Shown here: piece by piece, positions 53,329 through 61,294 of the stretch
How positions within the stretch are numbered: position 1 is the first letter of the stretch
Layout of the letters: every line of letters begins with the position of its first letter
Source of the DNA: Chitinophagales bacterium
GTDB lineage: Bacteria > Bacteroidota > Bacteroidia > Chitinophagales > Saprospiraceae
Length of the DNA: 64,000 nucleotides
Reading direction: 5' to 3'
NCBI GenBank assembly: GCA_017303475.1
Contig: JAFLBO010000017.1
Coordinates: 62,001-126,000, forward strand
Notes under the pieces: generated by a model
What the model was told of the DNA's origin: nothing
Databases searched by the model: none
What the model saw: only the letters and a program-made list of their open reading frames with translations
Program-made: the position numbers and the translations under genes

Positions 53329-53427
53329 ATGCGGAATCAACTCGTTTCCTTTTTTGGCTTTTACTTTTTCTATTTCTTTTTTGGAAACAAAAAAAGGAAC
53401 AGCCACCGCATGTTGATACCTGATTAA
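53329..53427 (+). CDS. Phe/Tyr-rich leader peptide of the aromatic operon
   Basis: A 32-codon frame with ATG at 53329 and TAA at 53425. Residues 8-18 read FFGFYFFYFFF: eight Phe and two Tyr in eleven codons. It lies between a Bacteroidota promoter and an intrinsic terminator ahead of prephenate dehydratase. In enterobacterial pheA the PheL peptide has the same composition and controls readthrough by ribosome stalling. The match of both Phe and Tyr codons to an operon that makes both amino acids argues that the peptide is translated and regulatory. Its sequence after residue 19 (GNKKRNSHR) has no evident role. Confidence 0.8.
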   Translation: MRNQLVSFFGFYFFYFFFGNKKRNSHRMLIPD

Positions 53428-53447
53428 TACATTCAAAATCAACGAAT

Positions 53448-53482
53448 AAGGGGAGTTCCTGACACAGGAGCTCCCCTTTTTT
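53448..53482 (+). terminator. attenuator (intrinsic terminator) before pheA
   Basis: A 14-bp stem (53448-53461 with 53465-53478, one G-U pair) with an ACA loop and T6 tail, ending 5 bp before the pheA ATG. GTTCCT in its 5' arm (53455-53460) is complementary to AGGAAC at 53395-53400, just after the Phe codons, giving a competing antiterminator; AGGAAC can also pair upstream with GTTTCCT (53344-53350). Confidence 0.8.
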
Positions 53483-53487
53483 ATTTT

Positions 53488-54318
53488 ATGCAAAAAATCG
53501 TCATTCAAGGTGTTCCGGGAGCGTTTCATGAAATTGCTGCCCGTCAGTTTTTCGGTCGCCAGATTGATGTGGTGCCGGCATTGTCGTTCCCGGAGCTCTT
53601 CAAAATAGTGGCATCGCCAGCAGAGGCGGATGGTGCAGTGCTGGCTATTGAAAACAGTATTGCCGGCAGTATTCTGGGCAATTATGCTCTGCTGCAAAAT
53701 AGTCAGCTGGCCATCATCGGCGAGGTGTATTTGCCTATTCGTCAAAATTTGCTAACAATTCCAGGGGCCAATCTGGCTGACCTGCAGGAGGTGCATTCGC
53801 ATCCCATGGCTCTGGCACAGTGCGCAGAATTTTTTACCCGGTATCCCCATATCCGCCTGGTGGCTTCTGAGGATACTGCGGAAAGCGCCTCTTTCGTGGC
53901 CCGAAACCGGAATACTGCCATTGGCGCCATTGCAAGTGAACGGGCCGCCGAGATTTACGGGCTGGATATTCTGGCGCCGGCCATAGAAACAGTTCCGGAA
54001 AACTACACCCGCTTCCTGGCCTTGCAGCGTCGACCGGAGGCTGCTCCCGTGCCTTTTGCCGATAAGGTGTCGCTCTCTTTTACCCTGGCCAACGAACCGG
54101 GAAGTCTGGCGCGTATACTCAGTCTGATGGCTGCCGAAAACGCTAATCTGAGTAAAATTCAATCTGTCCCGCTGCTCGGAAAACCCTGGGAATATCAATT
54201 CTACGCTGATTTCACTTGTTTGCCCGAGCGCATTCCGATTCTGCTCAAATCCTTGTCAACCCTGACTGGCGACCTCAAGGTCCTGGGCGTTTACAAGAGC
54301 GGCTCCATGTTTAACTGA
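53488..54318 (+). CDS. pheA: prephenate dehydratase
   Basis: 276 residues, a monofunctional PDT with ACT domain. Motifs: IQGVPGAFHEIAA at the start, AIENSIAGSILGNYALL near 53-69, and a region near 128-150 (DTAESASFVARNRNTAIGAIAS) with the conserved TA-S around catalytic Thr. The ACT domain runs from about 191 (KVSLSFTLANEPGSLARILS) with the ESRP-like site reduced to KIQSVPLLGKPWEY, where Phe usually binds. It turns prephenate into phenylpyruvate. First gene of a four- or five-gene operon controlled by the upstream leader. Confidence 0.94.
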   Translation: MQKIVIQGVPGAFHEIAARQFFGRQIDVVPALSFPELFKIVASPAEADGAVLAIENSIAGSILGNYALLQNSQLAIIGEVYLPIRQNLLTIPGANLADLQEVHSHPMALAQCAEFFTRYPHIRLVASEDTAESASFVARNRNTAIGAIASERAAEIYGLDILAPAIETVPENYTRFLALQRRPEAAPVPFADKVSLSFTLANEPGSLARILSLMAAENANLSKIQSVPLLGKPWEYQFYADFTCLPERIPILLKSLSTLTGDLKVLGVYKSGSMFN

Positions 54319-54331
54319 AAAATTTAGACCT

Positions 54332-55489
54332 ATGATGATTGCAACAGCCAATAGATTAAACCTGGTTTCTGAATACTATTTCGCCGCCAAATTGCGCGAA
54401 ATAGCCAGGATGCGACAAGAAGGCAAGCCGGTACTCAACCTGGGTATCGGATCGCCGGATCAACCTCCGCACCCGGATGTGGTGGATGCGCTGAACGACA
54501 GCGCGCAATCTGCTGCCGCGCATGGTTACCAGTCTTATACCGGTTTGCCTGCCCTGCGCACGGCCTGGGCCAACTGGTATGCCAGGCATTATCAGTGCAC
54601 ACTTGATCCCGAGCATCAGATTTTGCCCCTGATTGGCTCCAAGGAGGGAATAGCGCACATTGCCTTTACCTTTCTCGAACCGGGCGATGTGGCCCTGATC
54701 CCCAATCCGGGATACCCCACCTACCGGGCTGCCACCCTGCTTGCCGGCGCGGAGGCGCGCGCGTACGACCTGCTGGAATCGCGTCAATGGCAGCCGGATC
54801 TGGAGGCCCTGGAACAAACGGATCTATCGAGGGTAAAAATCATGTGGATCAATTATCCGCACATGCCCACAGGAGCAACAGCTGCTGCGGATACCTTTCG
54901 CAGGCTGATTGATTTTGGCGCCAAAAACAAGATCCTGATCGTACATGATAACCCCTACAGTTTTATCCTCAACAAGCATCCGCAAAGCATTTTGGCTGAA
55001 AAAGGCGCTATGGAGGTAGCTCTGGAGCTGAACTCCTTGTCTAAATCGCACAATATGGCAGGTTGGAGGGTAGGTATGCTGGCCGGACATGCCCAATACC
55101 TGCAGGCGGTATTGCGCTTCAAAAGCAACATGGATTCAGGACAGTTTTTGCCGGTACAGCAGGCGGCTATTGCAGCGCTGCAGGCGCCCAACGACTGGTA
55201 TGACCAGCTCAACGAAACCTACGGTGAGCGCCAGCAGGAAGCTTTTGCCTTGCTCCGGCAGCTGGGATGTTCATTCGATCCCAATCAACAAGGTATGTTC
55301 GTGTGGGCCAGAATACCGGACCATTTTGCAGATGGTTATGCTTTGAGTGATAACCTCTTGCAGCGGTATAACCTTTTCATTACGCCGGGGGGGATTTTCG
55401 GAGAGGCCGGACGCTGCTATGTCAGGGTTTCTCTTTGCTGTCCTGTAACCCAATTCCGTGAAGCGCTCCAACGAATACAACAAGTTTAA
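54332..55489 (+). CDS. class I/II aminotransferase, probably aromatic
   Basis: 385 residues, fold type I PLP enzyme. LNLGIGSPDQPPHPDVV at the start, YQSYTGLPALRTAWA, GSKEGIAHIAF, NPGYPTYRAATLL, then HDNPYSF and the PLP lysine in ELNSLSKSHNMAGWRVGM near 233. The C-terminal arginine that binds substrate carboxylate should lie in CYVRVSLCC. Its place between prephenate dehydratase and prephenate dehydrogenase points to transamination of phenylpyruvate and 4-hydroxyphenylpyruvate to Phe and Tyr; the family alone does not fix the substrate. Confidence 0.9.
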   Translation: MMIATANRLNLVSEYYFAAKLREIARMRQEGKPVLNLGIGSPDQPPHPDVVDALNDSAQSAAAHGYQSYTGLPALRTAWANWYARHYQCTLDPEHQILPLIGSKEGIAHIAFTFLEPGDVALIPNPGYPTYRAATLLAGAEARAYDLLESRQWQPDLEALEQTDLSRVKIMWINYPHMPTGATAAADTFRRLIDFGAKNKILIVHDNPYSFILNKHPQSILAEKGAMEVALELNSLSKSHNMAGWRVGMLAGHAQYLQAVLRFKSNMDSGQFLPVQQAAIAALQAPNDWYDQLNETYGERQQEAFALLRQLGCSFDPNQQGMFVWARIPDHFADGYALSDNLLQRYNLFITPGGIFGEAGRCYVRVSLCCPVTQFREALQRIQQV

Positions 55490-55492
55490 CTT

Positions 55493-56341
55493 ATGCAACT
55501 CACTGTTATCGGACCCGGTTTAATAGGCGGCTCAATGGCGCTTGATTTGCGCCGAAATGGATTTGTACGGCGTGTGGTTGGTGTAGAATCCAATCCGGTT
55601 CATGCCGCTCAGGCCCTGGAAGCAGGCCTGGTGGATCAGGTTTTGCCCCTGGAAGAAGCCGTGGCGAACAGCCACCTGATTGTGGTGGCTATTCCGGTAG
55701 ATCATTTAGCCCGGGTATTGCCCATGGTGCTGGATTTGATGCATCCTGATCAGGTGCTGATGGATGTTGGGTCGACCAAGGCCGCGGCGCTGGCTGCGGT
55801 GGAGCACCATCCACTTCGACGGCGCTTTGTGGCCACGCATCCCATGGCCGGAACCGAATACAGCGGCCCGGGGGCTGCCCGGAACAACCTTTTTGAAGGC
55901 AAATGCTGCGTATTGACCAACGTAGAAGACTCCGACCCGGATGCGCTGGCCTTAGTTGAAAAACTGTATGCCAGCCTGCACATGCACCTGACATACCTGG
56001 ATGCGCAGGCGCACGACCTGCACGTGGCGTATGTGAGTCATATATCGCATATCGCCTCCTTCGCGCTGGCACTGACCGTGCTGGAAAAAGAGCAGGATGA
56101 GGCGCAAATTTTCGAGCTGGCCAGCAGTGGCTTCAACAGTACAGTTCGGTTGGCAAAGAGTCATCCTGATACCTGGGTTCCCATTTTTCAGCAAAACCGG
56201 GACCATATCCTGGACGTGCTGGACACGTATATCAATACAGTGAGCAAGTTTCGCACCTTGTTGATTAAGAACGACTTTTCCACTTTTCACAGCTTAATAA
56301 AACAGGCTAATGAGATTAAAAGAATACTCGATCCAGCCTGA
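55493..56341 (+). CDS. tyrA: prephenate dehydrogenase
   Basis: 282 residues. A Rossmann NAD(P) site at the N-terminus (VIGPGLIGGSMALDLRRNG) is followed by VDHLARVLP, DVGSTKAAAL, and THPMAGTEYSGPGAA with the catalytic histidine region near 115. The helical C-terminal dimerisation domain contains VAYVSHISHIASFALAL. It oxidatively decarboxylates prephenate to 4-hydroxyphenylpyruvate. No ACT domain is attached. It starts 3 bp after the aminotransferase stop. Confidence 0.94.
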   Translation: MQLTVIGPGLIGGSMALDLRRNGFVRRVVGVESNPVHAAQALEAGLVDQVLPLEEAVANSHLIVVAIPVDHLARVLPMVLDLMHPDQVLMDVGSTKAAALAAVEHHPLRRRFVATHPMAGTEYSGPGAARNNLFEGKCCVLTNVEDSDPDALALVEKLYASLHMHLTYLDAQAHDLHVAYVSHISHIASFALALTVLEKEQDEAQIFELASSGFNSTVRLAKSHPDTWVPIFQQNRDHILDVLDTYINTVSKFRTLLIKNDFSTFHSLIKQANEIKRILDPA

Positions 56342-56369
56342 ACAAACGCTATTTTAATACATCAAGATT

Positions 56370-57107
56370 ATGTTCCAGAGAAAAGACAACCGCCCATTTT
56401 TGATAGCCGGACCTTGTTCGGCAGAAACCGAAGAACAAGTGCTGCAAACAGCCCATGGTTTGAAACATACCGGTATCCATTTGTTCAGAGCAGGTGTTTG
56501 GAAGCCTCGTACACGTCCTGGCGCCTTCGAAGGAGTAGGAGCTGGCGCTTTGCCCTGGCTGCGACGGGTGAAACAGGAAACCGGCTTGCAAACCACCATA
56601 GAAGTAGCCAATGGTAATCAGGTATATGAGGCCCTAAAGCACGGTGTAGATGTACTTTGGGTAGGCGCACGTTCTACGGTCAATCCGTTTTCGGTGCAGG
56701 AAATTGCTGATGCGCTGAAGGGAGTGGATGTTCCGGTGCTGATCAAAAATCCGGTGAATCCGGACCTGGAGCTTTGGCTGGGAGCTATAGAGCGGGTGGC
56801 TAATGCCGGCGTGACCCGGATTGGCGCCATACACAGAGGCTTTTCTGCGTATGCCAAATCGCGCTTCAGGAATGCACCTTATTGGGAGCTGCCCATTGAA
56901 CTGAGGCGCAGGATGCCGGATGTGCCATTGATTTGCGACAACTCGCACATCTGTGGCAATCGGGAAGATTTGCGTGAAGTGGCCCAACAGGCTATGGACC
57001 TGAACTACGATGGGCTTATGACTGAAGTGCATCCTTTGCCGGATGAGGCATGGAGTGACGCCAAACAACAGATTACACCTGAAATCTATCAGGCATTGAT
57101 CCAATAG
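56370..57107 (+). CDS. DAHP synthase domain, split from chorismate mutase by an in-frame TAG
   Basis: 245 residues of the KDO8P-synthase-like (AroF-beta) type: FLIAGPCSAETEEQVLQTA, FRAGVWKPRTRPGAFEGVG, VGARSTVNPFSVQEIA, VLIKNPVNPDLELW, and DNSHICGN near 190. It condenses PEP and erythrose-4-phosphate, the first step to chorismate. In most Bacteroidota this domain is fused to a C-terminal chorismate mutase. Here the frame hits TAG at 57105 right after ALIQ, and the same frame continues past CTG as VLRRETTDDQDF, the usual linker. So this is a split by nonsense mutation, a natural fission, or a base-call error. Confidence 0.9.
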   Translation: MFQRKDNRPFLIAGPCSAETEEQVLQTAHGLKHTGIHLFRAGVWKPRTRPGAFEGVGAGALPWLRRVKQETGLQTTIEVANGNQVYEALKHGVDVLWVGARSTVNPFSVQEIADALKGVDVPVLIKNPVNPDLELWLGAIERVANAGVTRIGAIHRGFSAYAKSRFRNAPYWELPIELRRRMPDVPLICDNSHICGNREDLREVAQQAMDLNYDGLMTEVHPLPDEAWSDAKQQITPEIYQALIQ

Positions 57108-57110
57108 CTG

Positions 57111-57455
57111 GTGTTGAGAAGGGAGACAACTGACGACCAGGATTTTCAGGAACATATTGAAAACCTGCGCCACAAGATTGATGAAGTAGATATGGAGCTA
57201 TTCAACCTGCTGGCCAGGCGCATGCGGATTGCACAGGATATTGGTCGGTACAAGTTGCGCAACAATATTTCTATCCTGCAGAGTGTGCGCTGGAATGAGA
57301 TATTGGAAAAAGGGTTTGAGCAGGGCGACAAGCGCGGATTGAGCCAAACGTTTGTGGAGAAGTTCCTGTCGGCGGTGCATCAGGAAAGCATTGCCAAACA
57401 ACAGGAGCTTATGGGGGCTCAAGTTGCTCCCTTCACTTGCGACAAAGCGTTGTGA
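57111..57455 (+). CDS. chorismate mutase domain (AroQ type), detached from DAHP synthase
   Basis: 114 residues if the GTG three bases after the upstream TAG is used. The AroQ fold is clear: LRHKIDEVDMELFNLLARRMRIAQDIGRYKLRNNISILQ, with the Arg/Lys residues that bind the substrate in RR-R--IG-YK. It rearranges chorismate to prephenate, the substrate of both enzymes encoded upstream. The N-terminal residues (VLRRETTDDQDF) are linker sequence of the fused enzyme. Expression would need readthrough or reinitiation at GTG after TAG, both plausible because of the 3-bp distance. Confidence 0.85.
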   Translation: MLRRETTDDQDFQEHIENLRHKIDEVDMELFNLLARRMRIAQDIGRYKLRNNISILQSVRWNEILEKGFEQGDKRGLSQTFVEKFLSAVHQESIAKQQELMGAQVAPFTCDKAL

Positions 57456-57622
57456 CCAATAAACAATGTGGTTGCAAAAATCAGGCAAAACAGTTGCCAG
57501 GCGTTTTAAACCAGATGGACTTCCAAACAATAAAAAAACATCCTCCATTGTAACCTATTTATAACAATAACCATCCAAGTGTAATCCGAAGGTTAATTAT
57601 GGTTGATAAATGGCATTAGCCC

Positions 57623-57654
57623 TTGATTCAGCCATTTCCCCAACTATACCTTTG
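57623..57654 (+). promoter_or_regulatory. Bacteroidota-type promoter for the S41 peptidase gene
   Basis: TTG (57623-57625), 21-nt spacer, TACCTTTG (57647-57654), a full match to TAnnTTTG. It would give a 5'UTR of about 65 nt. Confidence 0.6.
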
Positions 57655-57725
57655 GAAAACAATCACCTTTCCGGCTGATTTTTTCTAAACCACTTTCAAA
57701 GGAAGTCTGACTAAACAATTTAGCT

Positions 57726-59099
57726 ATGATCCAACAAATTCTCAGTTTAACTCTGGGCGTATTCCTTTTTTGCGCCCCACTCCAGGCACAAACCCTCAGT
57801 GCCGAATTCAAACAACAAAGCGTTCAGCAAATAGGCGAACTATTGCAAAAACGGTATGTGTTTCCGGATGTGGCCAAAACAACTGCCGAACACCTTGAAG
57901 CCCGACTAAAAGCCGGAGCTTTTGATGGGAGCAACGATGTGAAATCCTTTGCTGCGGCACTTACCACCGAGGCCCAATCCATCACCCACGACAAACACAT
58001 CCGTGTACGCGTAATGGGTGATAAAGGCAACTCAAAGGCTGGCCGACCGGACCCGCTTACCTCCTTTCTGGACAACCGAAGGGGTGGCTCCGCTGGATTT
58101 TCAGAGGTGAAAATTCTGGAAGACAACATCGGGTATCTTGATTTGCGTGGATTTGCGCCTCCAGTAGAGGGCAAACCAATGGCGGATCATAGCATGGGAT
58201 TGTTGGCTGGCACGGATGCCATTATCATTGATTTACGCCGGAATGGCGGTGGCAATCCTGCCATGGTACAATATCTGTGCAGCTATTTTTTTGACAAAAA
58301 GGTGCACCTGAACAGTCTTTACTACCGCGAAGGCAACCGTACGGAAGAGTTCTGGACGCTGGATCAGGTGGGTGGTGTAAAAATGCCCGGGGTGCCATTG
58401 TTCATTCTGACCAGCGATTACACTTTTTCAGGCGCTGAGGAGTTTTCGTACAATATGCAAAGTCGTAAGCGGGCCACTCTGGTTGGTGAAACCACTGGTG
58501 GTGGCGCTAATCCGGGTGGGATGGTTCCGGTGAATGATCAATTGGCGATATTCATTCCGGGCGGGCGAGCCATCAATCCGGTTACAAAAACCAACTGGGA
58601 AGGCGTAGGGGTCATTCCGGAGGTCAAGGTTTCCAGCGAAGAGGCTCTGGACAAAGCTTTGGTATTAGCTAAAGAGGCCGCGGTGAAATATCGGCAGCAA
58701 AATCAGGAGAGAGATATGGAGCTTGCCAAGCCACTTTTCGATGCGCTGTCACAGTATCCAAATGGTAAAAGTGAAGCAGAAGTGCTGACACTGTTCAAAT
58801 CCTGTGTGGAGGCGGGTTTGATGACTGAGGCAGATATTAATATGACAGGGTATGAATACCTTATGGGGCTGGACAAGCCAAAAACAGCCGAGCAAATCTT
58901 CTGGTGTAATACACAGTTGTTTCCGACATCTGCCAATACCTATGATAGCTATGGAGAGGCGCTTTTGGCCAATGGCTCCACAAAAAAAGCCCTAAAAGCC
59001 TATCAAAAGGCGGTTGAATTAGCAGAAAAATCTAAAGACCCCAATACAGAGCAGTTCCGGGAAAATCTGAACAATCTGGAAAGAGACCTGAAAAAATAA
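57726..59099 (+). CDS. S41-family (IRBP/CtpA-like) serine peptidase with C-terminal TPR-like helices
   Basis: 457 residues. A signal peptide (ILSLTLGVFLFCAPLQAQ) is followed by an N-terminal helical domain, and then the S41 core: NIGYLDLRGFAPP, DAIIIDLRRNGGGNPAM near 175-190, and the nucleophile serine in SDYTFSGAEEFSYNMQ near 239. GETTGGGANPGG follows. There is no PDZ domain, as in IRBP-like and tricorn-core members. The last 100 residues form a TPR-like pair (YDSYGEALLANGSTKKALKAY). Periplasmic or outer-face peptide trimming is likely; the substrate is unknown. Confidence 0.88.
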   Translation: MIQQILSLTLGVFLFCAPLQAQTLSAEFKQQSVQQIGELLQKRYVFPDVAKTTAEHLEARLKAGAFDGSNDVKSFAAALTTEAQSITHDKHIRVRVMGDKGNSKAGRPDPLTSFLDNRRGGSAGFSEVKILEDNIGYLDLRGFAPPVEGKPMADHSMGLLAGTDAIIIDLRRNGGGNPAMVQYLCSYFFDKKVHLNSLYYREGNRTEEFWTLDQVGGVKMPGVPLFILTSDYTFSGAEEFSYNMQSRKRATLVGETTGGGANPGGMVPVNDQLAIFIPGGRAINPVTKTNWEGVGVIPEVKVSSEEALDKALVLAKEAAVKYRQQNQERDMELAKPLFDALSQYPNGKSEAEVLTLFKSCVEAGLMTEADINMTGYEYLMGLDKPKTAEQIFWCNTQLFPTSANTYDSYGEALLANGSTKKALKAYQKAVELAEKSKDPNTEQFRENLNNLERDLKK

Positions 59100-59189
59100 C
59101 GGATTTACACCAATTTCATATAAACTTAAAAACTGCTTGCTAATCTTTAAGAGGAGGCGCCAATACTTTTAGTGCTAATTTTTATTGAA

Positions 59190-60509
59190 ATGCACCTCGT
59201 TTTCGCTGTTTATATGTTTGGTATTCGTTTGGGTAAAGAGGAGGGGATTCCCTGTCGGTATCCCCTCCTCTTATTTTTCTTTTTATGGTATTCAGCGGCT
59301 ACTGCCCAACAACAGTTGCCACCCTGGGAGCCCGGCATGTTGGATATTCACCACATCAGTACCGGCAGAGGAAACGCCGCTTTTTTAATCCTTCCCGACA
59401 CTACAACGCTGGTGATTGATGCCGGCGAAATTTCTGATACTCACCCACGCACACGATCCACCAGAAATAGTGCACTCAGGCCGGATACCAGTCTAAGCGC
59501 ATCCGGATGGCTTTGCGACTATATCCGGCAATTTCATCCTGATAAAAATGGGCCTTCGCTTGACTATGCAATTATCACGCATTTTCATGACGATCATTTT
59601 GGAGAATGGGACCCTGGCAAACCACTGGCAAGGGGCGGGCAATATGCGCTTACCGGTATTATGGGACTGGGTGATCAGATTCCAATTAAGCATATGCTGG
59701 ACCGTGGTTTACATTTCCCGGTTGACGTTTTGGGCGAAGCATTTATATCCCAAAATGAAAAAGATGAATATCACATCGTTCAGACTTTGCAGGAGTATCG
59801 CAAATTTCTGGATTGGCAAACTCAGAAATACCAACTTCGCCATGATTCCGTAGTGCCTGGAAAGCTGGGGCAAATTGCATTGAAACATCCGGAAGTGTGT
59901 CCGGAATTTCAGGTTCAAAACATTGCAGCAAGTGGTAAAATCTGGACCGGCTACAAGGATGGCGATGTACAGGAGTTATTTAAGGCCGGGCAATATCCCG
60001 GAGAAAATCCACTGAGCGTATGCCTGAAATTCACCTATGGTCCTTTTGATTATTTCACCGGGGGAGATATCAGTGGCATGGATGAATGGGGCGCCGGGAA
60101 TATGTATTCCGTAGAAGCCCAGGTAGCACCGGTGGTGGGTGCTGTAGATGTAGCCACATTAAATCATCATGGAAACCGGGATTCTCAAAGCCCGTTTTAT
60201 GTTCGTACACTTCGACCGAGGGTCTGGGTGCAACAATGCTGGTCGTCTGATCATCCGGGAGAAGAGGTATTGCGACGCATTAGTTCCAAATCTTTGTACC
60301 CGGGAGAGCGCCATATTTTTACAACAGACATGCTTTCGGCTAATATTCAGGTCATTGGAGAGAAAATTCCCCATTCCTACGCCAATCTGCATGGCCATGT
60401 AGTCATCCGGGTGATGCCAGGCGGAAAAGAGTATTGGGTTTATGTATTAAATGATTTTTCAAAAAGCAGAGAGGTATTGCAGGTGTTTGGACCATTTGAA
60501 TCCAGGTAA
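59190..60509 (+). CDS. secreted MBL-fold metallo-hydrolase (ComEC/Rec2-like)
   Basis: The MBL core is clear: IITHFHDDHFGEWDPG carries HxHxDH, with LNHHGNRDSQSPFYVRTLRP late in the protein and a ferric or zinc ligand Asp in FTGGDISGMDEWG. The mature start is probably QQQLPPWEPGMLDIHHISTGRGNA after a hydrophobic LLLFFFLWYSAATA stretch. Start uncertain: ATGs at 59190 and 59214 both read through a perfect 13-bp terminator hairpin (59236-59272), and a -7-like TATGTTTG sits at 59213-59220. The next in-frame ATG would remove the signal peptide. ComEC-like MBL proteins can be nucleases or phosphodiesterases; activity unknown. Confidence 0.8.
   Translation: MHLVFAVYMFGIRLGKEEGIPCRYPLLLFFFLWYSAATAQQQLPPWEPGMLDIHHISTGRGNAAFLILPDTTTLVIDAGEISDTHPRTRSTRNSALRPDTSLSASGWLCDYIRQFHPDKNGPSLDYAIITHFHDDHFGEWDPGKPLARGGQYALTGIMGLGDQIPIKHMLDRGLHFPVDVLGEAFISQNEKDEYHIVQTLQEYRKFLDWQTQKYQLRHDSVVPGKLGQIALKHPEVCPEFQVQNIAASGKIWTGYKDGDVQELFKAGQYPGENPLSVCLKFTYGPFDYFTGGDISGMDEWGAGNMYSVEAQVAPVVGAVDVATLNHHGNRDSQSPFYVRTLRPRVWVQQCWSSDHPGEEVLRRISSKSLYPGERHIFTTDMLSANIQVIGEKIPHSYANLHGHVVIRVMPGGKEYWVYVLNDFSKSREVLQVFGPFESR
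59236..59280 (+). terminator. intrinsic terminator hairpin inside the 5' end of the MBL gene
   Basis: A perfect 13-bp stem AAGAGGAGGGGAT / ATCCCCTCCTCTT (59236-59248, 59260-59272) with an 11-nt loop and a following ATTTTTCTTTTTA. It may end the S41 peptidase transcript, or act as an attenuator for the MBL gene. Confidence 0.75.
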
Positions 60510-60538
60510 ATTCAACGCTGAGTGTTTCTGAAAATAGG

Positions 60539-60642
60539 AGGGTGTCTCAAAAGCAATTTTTACCGCAGAGGCGCAGAGGAATTGAAAATCAATTGTTTAC
60601 GCCTCTGCGCCTCGGCGGTAAAAATTACTCGTGAGACACCCT
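60539..60642. terminator. diverged copy of the 51-bp inverted repeat
   Basis: AGGGTGTCTCAAAAGCAATT with the CGCAGAG block, inverted as CGGTAAAAATTACTCGTGAG. The arms (60539-60579, 60602-60642) match at about 37 of 41 positions. It lies between convergent genes, as does the copy at 31393. Confidence 0.8.
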
Positions 60643-60691
60643 TTTTGAGTCTTCGCGACTTTATGCCTTCGCGCCAACCCTTTGCGCCTTT

Positions 60692-61174
60692 TTAATCAAA
60701 GGCGTAAAATGAATCAGCAATATCTATGGCTTTATCCCGGGCGCCGTCGGAGTTGAAGGCAATGATAACAACAAGGTTGGTGCTGCTTTTTTTATCGAGC
60801 AGTGTGATGATAAATGCGCCCACGCCATCTTTGGTGCCTTCTACGTAGTAGCCTTCAAAATCGTCGATTTCGAGTTCGTCAGCATCGCTGATTTCGTCGT
60901 ACTGGAGTTCTTTAGCGGCTGCCACAAGTGCTTCCGCCAGGGTTTCTTTGGTAACTTCGCCATCTTGTTCCACGTAAATGGACAGCAGCAGGTCGCTGCC
61001 TTCGGCGGTGAACTCGCTGGCATTGTTGGTGGTGATGCGCATGTTGGCAGGAGCGCTAAAACCTACGCCATGTTGTTCCCAGCGCCAGTCTTTTTGGGCA
61101 GAAACTGTTTGAACAATAAATGCCAGGAAAAGAACGAGGGTCAGTTGCAAGGGTTGTTTCATGATGTTTTTCAT
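60692..61174 (-). CDS. secreted hypothetical protein
   Basis: 160 residues. A signal peptide (LQLTLVLFLAFIVQTVSAQ) is followed by an acidic alpha/beta domain (VGFSAPANMRITTNNASEFTAEG; DADELEIDDFEGYYVEG; AFIITLLDKKSSTNLVVIIAF). No motif I know; the fold looks like small periplasmic proteins of the DUF-type. Two ATGs 12 bp apart could start it. It is a single gene, convergent with the MBL gene across a large hairpin. Confidence 0.7.
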   Translation of the reverse strand: MKNIMKQPLQLTLVLFLAFIVQTVSAQKDWRWEQHGVGFSAPANMRITTNNASEFTAEGSDLLLSIYVEQDGEVTKETLAEALVAAAKELQYDEISDADELEIDDFEGYYVEGTKDGVGAFIITLLDKKSSTNLVVIIAFNSDGARDKAIDIADSFYAFD

Positions 61175-61294
61175 TGAATTGGTAAAAAATCAGTTTGTTT
61201 GGTAAACGGGGACGAAAGTACAGGCATCTTTCAGGTTATTATGAAAGAAATGTCTGGTTTACAGCCCGTTAACCGATTTTTGAAAATATTCACA

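Noticed and set aside
53266..53745. A 159-residue minus-strand frame overlapping the leader and pheA
   Set aside because: It is antisense to pheA; its end is the mirror of the Phe-rich leader. The plus-strand leader explains the region better.
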